8,944 nt of DNA from an uncultured bacterium. GTDB taxonomy: Bacteria > Bacillota > Clostridia > Oscillospirales > Oscillospiraceae. Shown in pieces: positions 1 to 6,137 of this stretch. Under the pieces are notes generated by a model, which was given only the letters and a program-made list of their open reading frames with translations, ran no database searches and was not told the DNA's origin. How positions within the stretch are numbered: position 1 is the stretch's first letter; every line of letters starts with the position of its first letter. The stretch is from positions 1 to 8,944 of the forward strand of contig CANASS010000062.1 of assembly GCA_947364395.1 (NCBI GenBank). The letters run 5' to 3'. The position numbers and the translations under genes were made by a program.

Positions 1-707
1 GAGCCGAAGGGGCCGGGGATGGCGGCGGTGCCGCCCTTGGCCACGGGGAAGAAGGTGTCCACAATCCGTTGCCCGGAGGACAGGGGCTTGATGGGGGGGT
101 ACTTGTGCTTGTAGGGGCGGCCCACACGGACGGGCCACTTCTGGCTCATGGCCAGCTCCACGTCGGCACCGTCCTCGCGGGTGAGGACCGCCACCGTCTG
201 GTGGACGTTGTACTGCCCGGCGGGGACCACGCTCTTCAGCGTGCCCTTGAAGGTGGGGGGCACCATGATCTTGTGCAGCACCACCGGAGTCTCGGGGACG
301 GTGCCGATGATGTCGCCGCCCACCACCTTGTCCCCAGCCTTGGCGACCGGGGTAAAGTCCCACAGCTTGTCGGGGTCGATGGGGGGCACCTCCACGCCGC
401 GGGGCAGGTTGTTGCCGTGGACCTTCTCCATGATCTTCTCCAGCGGGCGCTGGATGCCGTCATAGATGTTCTCGATCATGCCGGGGCCCAGCTCCACGCT
501 CATGGGGGAGCCGGTGGTCACCACCTCGGTGCCCGGGCCCAGGCCGGAGGTCTCCTCGTAGACCTGGATGGAGGCGGAGTCGCCGTTCATGGTGAGGATC
601 TCACCGATGAGGCGCTCGGGACCCACGCGGACCACGTCGGACATATTGGCGTCCGCCATGCCGGTGGCCACCACCAGGGGGCCGGAGACCTTAACTACTT
701 TTCCCAT
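1..707 (-). CDS. ntpA: V-type ATPase catalytic subunit A, N-terminal part (cut by window edge)
   Basis: This is the start of the nucleotide-binding catalytic subunit of a V-type (A/V) rotary ATPase, which hydrolyses or makes ATP in the cytoplasmic A3B3 head. 235 complete codons are visible. They cover the N-terminal beta-barrel (begins MGKVVKVSGPLVVA), the A-specific non-homologous region (about residues 115-195, including KWPVRVGRPYK) and the run GQRIVDTFFPVAKGGTAAIP that precedes the P-loop. The window ends inside GPFGS, so the GKT of the Walker A motif and the rest of the protein (normally near 590 residues) lie outside. The ATG at 705-707 is the first possible start after an in-frame TGA, and AGAAGG lies 11 nt upstream. 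The gene is last in the visible operon, 54 nt after the small membrane gene at 762-974. Subunit B (ntpB) would be expected next, outside the window. The family call is certain; the start is very likely. Confidence 0.96.
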   Translation of the reverse strand, partial: MGKVVKVSGPLVVATGMADANMSDVVRVGPERLIGEILTMNGDSASIQVYEETSGLGPGTEVVTTGSPMSVELGPGMIENIYDGIQRPLEKIMEKVHGNNLPRGVEVPPIDPDKLWDFTPVAKAGDKVVGGDIIGTVPETPVVLHKIMVPPTFKGTLKSVVPAGQYNVHQTVAVLTREDGADVELAMSQKWPVRVGRPYKHKYPPIKPLSSGQRIVDTFFPVAKGGTAAIPGPFG

Positions 708-761
708 AGGTCTGCATACCTTCTTTCATAAAGGTCTATTGTCTAAAAAACTGATTGTTCG

Positions 762-974
762 TCATTGCGGGAGAAACGGGACGATCACGCCGCCGATACC
801 GGCCAGCACGCACATCACACCGCCAAACCGCGTGGAATAAAGCCACATCTTTGACGGTTCGTCCACGCCACCGTCATGCTTCCAGCTCTCCGTCAACTCG
901 AAGAAAAGCCGGGGCTTCACAAGCATTGCAACGCCCAGAGCGATCAGCGCCAGTCCGGCGATAAAGTACAGCAC
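762..974 (-). CDS. small two-TM membrane protein, DUF6199-like, inside the V-ATPase operon
   Basis: A 70-residue hydrophobic protein with a predicted membrane helix at about residues 2-20, a polar stretch with KPRLFFELTESWK and DEPSKMWLYSTRFGG (about 20-52), and a second helix at about 51-67. This pattern resembles the small DUF6199-type proteins of Firmicutes, recognised from memory of the ELTESWK...DEP...STR.GG spacing. No biochemical function is established. The start is GTG with an excellent ribosome binding site (TAAGGAGG at 981-988, 6 nt upstream). That site overlaps the stop codon of the upstream subunit F gene, so translation is probably coupled and the protein is very likely made. 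It lies between subunits F and A, which are adjacent in the E. hirae ntp operon. An accessory or assembly role at the ATPase membrane sector is possible, but only position suggests it. Confidence 0.85.
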   Translation of the reverse strand: MLYFIAGLALIALGVAMLVKPRLFFELTESWKHDGGVDEPSKMWLYSTRFGGVMCVLAGIGGVIVPFLPQ

Positions 975-985
975 GGCGCGCCTCC

Positions 986-1303
986 TTACAGGATATCCGC
1001 GCCCACGGCCCGTTCCACGGACTTCTTGATGTTGGCTATGCCCATGCCCAAGCTGCCCTCCTTGCCGGGGATGAGGATGACGGCGGGGGTCAGCTCGTCC
1101 TTGTACCGGGCGATGTCCGCCTCCATCTGGGCGGCGAACTGCTCGGTGAGGTAAACCACCGCGTACTCCTCCTTGGCGATGCGGTGGAGGGTATGGCGGG
1201 CCTGCTCCACGTCGTCCACGGGGAAGACCGTCAGCCCCAGGGCCTTGAAGCCCATGACGCTGTCCTTATCGCCCAGCACGGCGATCTGATAGCTGTTTGC
1301 CAT
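986..1303 (-). CDS. ntpG: V-type ATPase subunit F (NtpG in E. hirae naming)
   Basis: A 105-residue central-stalk protein of the V-type ATPase. Subunit F binds the rotor shaft (subunit D) and helps couple the catalytic head to the membrane ring. Family features visible are the N-terminal strand YQIAVLGDKDSVMGFKALGL, the central VYLTEQFA and the AVILIPGKEGS segment, followed by a C-terminal helix (GIANIKKSVERAVG). The length is normal. The frame is open further upstream, but the real start is the ATG at 1301-1303. It is preceded by AAGGGGGGAG in the 13-nt gap after the ntpC stop, and the family begins there. Naming differs between systems: this protein is called F in general V/A-ATPase nomenclature and NtpG in Enterococcus hirae. 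Its stop codon is part of the ribosome binding site of the next gene. Confidence 0.95.
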   Translation of the reverse strand: MANSYQIAVLGDKDSVMGFKALGLTVFPVDDVEQARHTLHRIAKEEYAVVYLTEQFAAQMEADIARYKDELTPAVILIPGKEGSLGMGIANIKKSVERAVGADIL

Positions 1304-1316
1304 AAAGTCTCCCCCC

Positions 1317-2327
1317 TTAACAGTAGGCCCGGCGCAGGCGCTGGCGGATGGTGGTCCCGTCAATGCCCGCCATGCGGCCGGTGAGGATGATGCGGATGGC
1401 GGTGGCCTCCGCCTCCCGGGCGTAGAGATAGGCCACCACGGGCTGCTCCCCGAAGGGGATCTGCCGCGCCTTGGCCAGGTAGGCCATCACCGCGTCGTCG
1501 CACATGCGCTCAAACTCGGTGAGGGGCCCCCCGTTGGGGACGGCCACAGCGGCCCCCGCCTCGGCGGCGGCGGCGAACCCGGTGTTCTTGAACACCTTGC
1601 CCAGCTCCGCGCCCTTCACCGACGCGATGGCTCCCGTGGCCACGGTCCCGCCGGGGACCAGCACGGCCCGCAGGAACTCCCCCGCCTTGTCCAGACGGGC
1701 GGACCGGACGGCTGTGCGCAGGTTGGCCCCGTCGATGAGGGCGGACACATAGCCCTCCAGGAACTTGCTGCCGGAGGAGGCCGCCAGGGCGGACAGCTCC
1801 TCAAAATAGGCCCGGTCCAGGATAAAGTCGGCCTGCTGGGGATCGCCGGAGGAGCCCAGCACTTCGCGGGCGTGAGCCACGGCCTCCTGGAATGTAGCCG
1901 AACAGGCCCGCAGGTCCTCCTGCCGGTAGCCCTCCGCCAGGACCGCAGGGTCGTACCGCCCGCCGCCCAGCAGCAGGCGGTCCTGGTCCAGCTTGAGGGC
2001 CTCGGCCTTCACCAGGGTCTTGGCGTTGTGGTAGTCGTACTTCACCCGGAACACGTCCATCAGGGCCTCGTTGCCCACCGCCTTGCCCATGTCGGCAAAC
2101 AGGGCCGCCTGGGCCTGGGCCAGCATGGCGTCCAGGGTGGAGTTGGTGACCTCGGGCAGGTCGGGGTAGCCGCACTCGCCCAGCACCTTGGCCGCGTCGT
2201 TCACGTCCTTGGCGTCGATCATCCGCTCCATCCGCTCGGCGGTGAGCAGCTTGGTCTCCAGCACCCGAACCCGGGCGGAAATGGACAAAAAGTCGTTTTC
2301 CTTCAGCTTCTTAACCTTTTTTGACAA
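1317..2327 (-). CDS. ntpC: V-type ATPase subunit C (d-type socket subunit)
   Basis: This is the funnel-shaped subunit (C in bacteria and archaea, equal to eukaryotic d) that seats the central stalk on the membrane rotor ring. The protein is 336 residues, all-helical in character, with the family opening SARVRVLETKLLTAERMERM. It also has the repeated helical pattern VFRVKYDYHNAKTLVKAEAL near the first third and YLYAREAEATAIRIILTGRMAG near the C-terminus, matching the family's EE/N-rich ending. I chose the TTG at 2325-2327 as start because AGGGGGAG (2333-2340) sits 5 nt before it. An in-frame GTG at 2343-2345 would add six residues, but the same Shine-Dalgarno would then be inside the gene and nothing equivalent lies upstream of it. 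About ten basic residues (SKKVKKLKEND) precede the usual family start, a modest extension. The gene lies 39 nt after ntpE and 13 nt before subunit F. Confidence 0.94.
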   Translation of the reverse strand: MSKKVKKLKENDFLSISARVRVLETKLLTAERMERMIDAKDVNDAAKVLGECGYPDLPEVTNSTLDAMLAQAQAALFADMGKAVGNEALMDVFRVKYDYHNAKTLVKAEALKLDQDRLLLGGGRYDPAVLAEGYRQEDLRACSATFQEAVAHAREVLGSSGDPQQADFILDRAYFEELSALAASSGSKFLEGYVSALIDGANLRTAVRSARLDKAGEFLRAVLVPGGTVATGAIASVKGAELGKVFKNTGFAAAAEAGAAVAVPNGGPLTEFERMCDDAVMAYLAKARQIPFGEQPVVAYLYAREAEATAIRIILTGRMAGIDGTTIRQRLRRAYC

Positions 2328-2332
2328 GTTTT

Positions 2333-2340
2333 CTCCCCCT
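2333..2340 (-). promoter_or_regulatory. ribosome binding site that fixes the TTG start of ntpC
   Basis: The minus strand reads AGGGGGAG, then AAAAC, then TTG TCA AAA AAG. The 5-nt spacing points to TTG (2325-2327) as the start rather than the in-frame GTG at 2343-2345, which has no purine-rich motif at a suitable distance. Confidence 0.75.
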
Positions 2341-2366
2341 TTCACAATGCAATTGAAAGGGTTCCA

Positions 2367-3053
2367 TCAGTCAAACAGCACTTTGGCCACCTCGCCCGCC
2401 AGCGCGCCGCGCTGGAGCCGGATGAGGGTGTCAAAGGTGCAGTTGACCTCCACCGCGCCGTCGGAGAGGATGAAGCCGCCGTCCATGGGGCGGGTCTCCT
2501 CGGCCAGGGTGAGCATGGCCGTGCCGCTCAGGATGGCGGAGGCCCCGGTAACCACCTTGTCCAGGATGGCCCCGGCCTTGGACTCCGTCACCTCCTCGGG
2601 CAGCTTGGGGGAGACGGCCTCGGCCAGCTTTTTGTTGGCCGCCGTCACCACCGCCTTGCCCACCTGGGCCCGGTGGCTGGGGGAGAAAATCAGCTTCTCC
2701 TTCCCGGTGGTGGACGCCTTCACGGCCAGATCGGCCAGCAGGGCCACGTATTTCTCGGTGGGCAGCTCCAGCAGCTTCTTGTGGGCCGCCTGGAAGGCCT
2801 CCTCAATCACGTCCTGCTTGGCGGCCAGCACCGCCTTGCGGCACTCCATCTGAGCCATAGAGTCCAGGTGGCGCTCACGCTCCTGGGCGTTCTTCCGCCC
2901 CTGGTCCAGAATCTCCTCCGCCTCGGCCTTGGCCTGCGCCTGGTATTTGGCGGTGATCTCCGCCGCCTGTGAGCGGGCCTCGGCCAGCAGAGCGTCGTTT
3001 TCCGCCTTGCCGTCCTCTGCGATGCGCGCGGTAATCTTTTCAATTCCGTTCAT
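2367..3053 (-). CDS. ntpE: V-type ATPase peripheral-stalk subunit E
   Basis: A 228-residue subunit E, which pairs with the small coiled-coil subunit (NtpF) to form the peripheral stalks that hold the catalytic head against rotation. The N-terminal half (about 1-95) is an Ala/Glu/Lys-rich coiled coil. The C-terminal half is a globular domain ending in the family signature LTLAEETRPMDGGFILSDG followed by VEVNCTFDTLIR. It is somewhat longer than the roughly 200-residue norm. Most of the excess appears to be at about residues 146-178 (from AVSPKLPEEV to ILSGTAM), where typical relatives run more directly into the LTL.EETR strand. The start is the ATG at 3051-3053. The best upstream purine motif, AAAGGCGG, is about 13 nt away and is weaker than those of neighbouring genes. 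It follows ntpK after 43 nt and precedes ntpC by 39 nt. Confidence 0.95.
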   Translation of the reverse strand: MNGIEKITARIAEDGKAENDALLAEARSQAAEITAKYQAQAKAEAEEILDQGRKNAQERERHLDSMAQMECRKAVLAAKQDVIEEAFQAAHKKLLELPTEKYVALLADLAVKASTTGKEKLIFSPSHRAQVGKAVVTAANKKLAEAVSPKLPEEVTESKAGAILDKVVTGASAILSGTAMLTLAEETRPMDGGFILSDGAVEVNCTFDTLIRLQRGALAGEVAKVLFD

Positions 3054-3096
3054 TTATTTGGCTTACCGCCTTTCTGAAAATCAATGATCCGCTCTC

Positions 3097-3588
3097 TTAC
3101 AGCGCGTACATCAGCATCAGGATGGTGCCCACCAGGGACAGAATGGCGTAGAACTCCACGATACCGCACATGATGACGCCCTTCATGTAGTCGTCAGGCT
3201 TCTTGGCCACGATGGCGCTGACGGAGGCGGCGGCCACCCGGCCCTGAGCGATGGCGGACAGCAGGCCGCCCAGCATGACGGGCACGCAGGCGAAGAGGAT
3301 GGCCATGCCGTCGCCCACGGTGAGCTGGGCGGGGCTGCCGGAGAAGAAGCCCAGGGTGAACAGGCCGAAGAAGCCGGCGGCCAGGCCGTACAGACCCTGC
3401 GTGCCGGGAAGGGCCTGGAGGATCATGCACTTGGTGAAGTGCTCGGGGGTCTCGGACAGCACGCCGGTGGCGGCCTCACCCACCATGCCGGTGCCCTTGG
3501 CGGAGCCGATGCAGCACAGGCCAACTGCCAGGGCGAAGCCGATGAAGGCCAGAGCCTGACCGCCTACCATTTCAAAAAAAGCAACCAT
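3097..3588 (-). CDS. ntpK: V-type ATPase rotor-ring proteolipid K with a complete Na+ site
   Basis: A 163-residue proteolipid of the membrane rotor ring, made of two fused helical hairpins (four membrane helices). It carries IGSAKGTGMVGEAATGVLSE in the first hairpin loop and IAQGRVAAASVSAIVAKKP in the second. The ion-carrying glutamate is Glu145 in the last helix (CGIVEFYAIL); the first hairpin has no equivalent acid. The residues that bind Na+ in the Enterococcus hirae NtpK crystal structure (Leu61, Thr64, Gln65, Gln110, Glu139, with Tyr68 hydrogen-bonded) match Leu60, Thr63, Gln64, Gln115, Glu145 and Tyr67 here. Na+ rather than H+ transport is therefore predicted. The ATG at 3586-3588 lies one base after the ntpI stop. 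Its AAGGAGG (3598-3604) is inside the last ntpI codons, so the two genes are probably translationally coupled, which would help balance stator and ring production. Confidence 0.97.
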   Translation of the reverse strand: MVAFFEMVGGQALAFIGFALAVGLCCIGSAKGTGMVGEAATGVLSETPEHFTKCMILQALPGTQGLYGLAAGFFGLFTLGFFSGSPAQLTVGDGMAILFACVPVMLGGLLSAIAQGRVAAASVSAIVAKKPDDYMKGVIMCGIVEFYAILSLVGTILMLMYAL

Positions 3589-3589
3589 T

Positions 3590-5596
3590 TTAAATTTCCT
3601 CCTTAATATCTACATATTTGGTTTCTACTGCCAGCGGACGGAAGGCCTTGCCCCCATCCTGATAAAAGCGCCCGAAGAACTCCAGGCATTGCAGACGCAT
3701 GGTGTGGACATAGCAGCCCAGCAGGTTGAGCACCAGGTTCAGGGTATTGCCGATGATGGCCACGATGATGAAGGGCACCAGCCCGAACACCGAGCCCAGG
3801 GTGTTGAACACCGAGGCGATGATGGAGCCGGCCATCATCAGGGCCATGAGGCGCAGGTAGGACAGGATGTCGCTGAAGTAGCCGGAAATGCTGTTGTAGG
3901 CGTCCCACAAAAAGCTGCCCAGGCCCAGAAGGCTCTTGGCCCGGATCAGGCAGCCCGCCAGGGACAGCCCCGCGCCCAGCACCAGGATCACCAGGCCGGC
4001 GGTGCCCAGGCCAGCGGGCATGCCCGCCACGGCGGAGCCGCAGATGGCGATGGCCGCGCCGATGAGGATGCACCACCAGGCCATCTCCTGGGTGACCGCG
4101 TCCAGTACCTGACCGTGGCGGACCTTCAGGGACACGCTGACGGCCATGCCCACGAACACCTGGATCACACCCAGGATCATGGAGCCGATCATCACGGTGA
4201 TGGTGTCGTTGATGGGGGTGAACAGGGGCTTCCAGAACCAGACGAAGGACCCGGCGGCGTCATGGTAGCCGGGCACAGCGGCGGCGGCCCCGGTCAGGTC
4301 GAAGAGTTTGGACAGGAAGTCGCCGAAGAAGCTGCCGGTGAGGCAGCCCCAGAAGATGGAGCTGATGCCGCACATGAAGAACATGGACATCATGTGCTTC
4401 ATGCCGCCCTTGGGCCTGGCCTTGGCCAGGAAAAAGGCGGTGCCCAGCGCCATCAGCACGCCGTAGCCGATGTCGTTCATCATGAACCCGAAGAACAGGA
4501 TGAAGAACGGGGCCATCAGCGGGTTGGGGTCCACCGTGTCGTAGGCGGGCATGGCGTACATCTCGGTGATGGCGGTGAAGGGCGCGGTGACGGGGTTGTT
4601 TTTCAGCTTGATGGGGACCTGGGGGTACTCGTCGGGGGTGGGCTCTGCAATCTCCCAGGCACACTGGAAGCCGCCCAGCACCTTCTGGAGCTCCCCCTGG
4701 TTCTCGGCGGGAAGCCAGCCGTCCAGCACAAAGGCGGCGTCGGTGTCGATGAGCCGGGATTTGTTCTCCCCCCGGCTGATCTCCTGGGAAGCCCGGTCCA
4801 CGCAGCGGCGCAGCACGTCCCGCTTCTCCCCCAGGGCGGCCAGGCCGGCCCGGCACTGTTCCTCCTCCCGGTCCAACGCGGCGATGCGGTTGTCCAGCAG
4901 GGCGATGTTGGCCGCCGCCGTCCCCTCCCAGCCCCGCAGGGTGACCCGGGAGGCCCCGAAGGGCCGCATGGCCTCATAGCAGGCGCTGAGGACGGAGTGG
5001 TGGCAGATGAGCAGGAAGTATTGCAGCTCCCGGTCGCTTCCGGCCCGGATGAGCTGGGCCAGCCCGGCGTTCTCGTCCACCGCCGCCTCCAGGGCGGCGA
5101 AGTCGGTTCTGCCGGGGACCGAGCAGAAGTGGACGGGCACGGCGGCCGTCCCCTTCTCCTCCAGAGGCACGTCCAGGCAGGACCAGGGGGCCAGGGACGC
5201 CTTCTGGGTCAGCAGCTTGGAGCGCTCCGCCCCCTTGGCGGCCTGGGCCTCCTCCGCCTGCGCCACCTGGCGGGCGGCTTCCAGGCCCTGGGCGTACACC
5301 TCATCGTCGAACAGCTCGCCCTCAGTGACCTCGGGCCGCCGGGCGAACAGGCCGTCCTTGGCCGGGGCGTACCGGCGCAGGATGTCCAAAGCGCCGTTCA
5401 GCAGCAGGCTCTGCTCCCTGGCCTTCTCCAGCCCGGAGTGGTCCGGCTTGCCAAGGCCCTCCCACTCGGGGGCGCTCAGGTCGATGGCGGGCTCCCGGAT
5501 CTCCACACAGCCCAGGCTCTGGAGCTGGCGCAGCAGCTCCTCCCGGTCGGGGCGCAGGGCCAGCAGCCGCAGCCGTTTCATTTTGACAATGGCCAT
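3590..5596 (-). CDS. ntpI: V-type ATPase membrane stator subunit I (a subunit)
   Basis: A 668-residue stator subunit that supplies the ion half-channels beside the rotor ring and anchors the peripheral stalks. Residues about 1-355 form the cytoplasmic arm, with the family start MAIVKMKRLRLLAL, coiled-coil stretches at about 105-130 and 235-275, and FVLDGWLPAE near 289-298. Residues about 360-645 form the membrane domain. It begins with PLMAPFFILFFGFMMNDIGY and contains SYLRLMALMMAG, where Arg582 is the expected essential arginine facing the proteolipid glutamate. The last helices hold HTMRLQCLEFFGRFYQDGGK, with His631 and Arg634 as the second conserved channel pair. The length is typical. The ATG shares one base with the stop of the upstream gene (TGATG at 5594-5598). 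AGGAAGGG lies upstream within the end of that gene, again indicating translational coupling. Confidence 0.97.
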   Translation of the reverse strand: MAIVKMKRLRLLALRPDREELLRQLQSLGCVEIREPAIDLSAPEWEGLGKPDHSGLEKAREQSLLLNGALDILRRYAPAKDGLFARRPEVTEGELFDDEVYAQGLEAARQVAQAEEAQAAKGAERSKLLTQKASLAPWSCLDVPLEEKGTAAVPVHFCSVPGRTDFAALEAAVDENAGLAQLIRAGSDRELQYFLLICHHSVLSACYEAMRPFGASRVTLRGWEGTAAANIALLDNRIAALDREEEQCRAGLAALGEKRDVLRRCVDRASQEISRGENKSRLIDTDAAFVLDGWLPAENQGELQKVLGGFQCAWEIAEPTPDEYPQVPIKLKNNPVTAPFTAITEMYAMPAYDTVDPNPLMAPFFILFFGFMMNDIGYGVLMALGTAFFLAKARPKGGMKHMMSMFFMCGISSIFWGCLTGSFFGDFLSKLFDLTGAAAAVPGYHDAAGSFVWFWKPLFTPINDTITVMIGSMILGVIQVFVGMAVSVSLKVRHGQVLDAVTQEMAWWCILIGAAIAICGSAVAGMPAGLGTAGLVILVLGAGLSLAGCLIRAKSLLGLGSFLWDAYNSISGYFSDILSYLRLMALMMAGSIIASVFNTLGSVFGLVPFIIVAIIGNTLNLVLNLLGCYVHTMRLQCLEFFGRFYQDGGKAFRPLAVETKYVDIKEEI

Positions 5597-5910
5597 CAGC
5601 TGTTCCCTACCCTTCCTACAACGAGGGCGGCCGCCTTGTCCAGGCGCTTGCGTGCGTCCTGCTTCAGCGCCTCACAGGCGGCGTCGTTGTCCGCCCTGGT
5701 CCGCTCCGCCTTCTTCTCCGCCTGGACCTCGGCGTCGGCCAGCATGGCCTTCGCCTCCTGCTCCGCCTTGGCCCGTGCGTCCTGGACGAGCTGCCTGCCC
5801 GCCCGCTCCGCGTCGGCTACGATGCGCTTGGCCTCCTCCGCCGCCTCGGCCCGCCGCTCCCTCGCGGCCTGTTCCGCCTCAGTGACCTTTTGGATGGCCT
5901 CTAAAGACAT
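5596..5910 (-). CDS. ntpF: V-type ATPase small coiled-coil stalk subunit (NtpF; subunit G/H type)
   Basis: A 104-residue, highly charged protein that is almost entirely one coiled coil (Ala/Glu/Lys/Arg heptads from about residue 5 to 90, for example EQAARERRAEAAEEAKRIV), with a short hydrophobic tail (AAALVVGRVGNS). This is the form of the small peripheral-stalk subunit that pairs with subunit E. It is named NtpF in E. hirae and subunit G or H in other systems. Its sequence alone is low in information, so the call rests largely on being first gene of the ntp operon directly before ntpI, as in E. hirae. The ATG at 5908-5910 follows AGAGGTGA by 6 nt. It is the promoter-proximal gene, with a 5' leader of roughly 60 nt from the predicted promoter. 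Confidence 0.88.
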   Translation of the reverse strand: MSLEAIQKVTEAEQAARERRAEAAEEAKRIVADAERAGRQLVQDARAKAEQEAKAMLADAEVQAEKKAERTRADNDAACEALKQDARKRLDKAAALVVGRVGNS

Positions 5911-5976
5911 AACACTTCACCTCTCTTACTTTTCACGGGGGCGGAAAGACAGTAAGCGCCCCCATTTTCAACCATG

Positions 5977-6005
5977 ATTTTATCATTCCCCTGCCAATTT
6001 AGCAA
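5977..6005 (-). promoter_or_regulatory. predicted sigma-A promoter of the V-ATPase operon
   Basis: On the minus strand, TTGCTA (6000-6005) and TAAAAT (5977-5982) are separated by 17 bp. TG one base before the -10 makes it an extended -10 element. The -10 matches the consensus at five of six positions and the -35 at four of six. Transcription would begin near 5970, giving a leader of about 60 nt before the ntpF ATG at 5910. The call is from sequence only; no operator or riboswitch is evident in the leader. Confidence 0.65.
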
Positions 6006-6053
6006 GCCTTGTTTTTAGACAAAATAACAAATTCACGGATTTGCCGCCCGCTC

Positions 6054-6082
6054 TTGTTTTTACCGTTTCCTTTTGGTATAAT
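6054..6082 (+). promoter_or_regulatory. predicted promoter of gdpP with perfect extended -10
   Basis: TGG followed by TATAAT (-10 at 6077-6082) is a consensus extended -10. A weak -35, TTGTTT (6054-6059), lies 17 bp upstream. The start of transcription would be near 6089-6090, about 48 nt before the chosen GTG start of gdpP. The promoter lies back-to-back with the V-ATPase promoter, with their -35 elements about 48 bp apart. Confidence 0.72.
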
Positions 6083-6124
6083 CTATTATCTATGGGAACG
6101 TGCGCCCTCCGGGCGGCGGAAGAA

Positions 6125-6132
6125 AGAGGTGG
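6125..6132 (+). promoter_or_regulatory. ribosome binding site that decides the gdpP start
   Basis: AGAGGTGG precedes the GTG at 6138-6140 by 5 nt. It supports that start over the in-frame TTG at 6009, which would lie upstream of the predicted promoter, and over the in-frame GTG at 6129, which would overlap this motif. Confidence 0.65.
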
Positions 6133-6137
6133 TCGAG

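Noticed and set aside
69..731. Plus-strand open frame of 220 codons at the left end
   Set aside because: The minus strand here encodes an unmistakable subunit A N-terminus. The plus frame is its shadow, with no motifs.
708..761. Possible internal promoter or leader element before ntpA
   Set aside because: The 54-nt gap is A/T-richer than its surroundings and has a short AGACCT duplication, but no -35/-10 pair with acceptable spacing. Coupled transcription from upstream is the simpler reading.
3689..5977. Very long plus-strand open frame (762 codons) opposite ntpI and ntpF
   Set aside because: It is antisense to two clear ATPase genes. It is Gln/His/Gly-rich low-complexity protein typical of the reverse strand of GC-rich genes, and no domain is recognisable.
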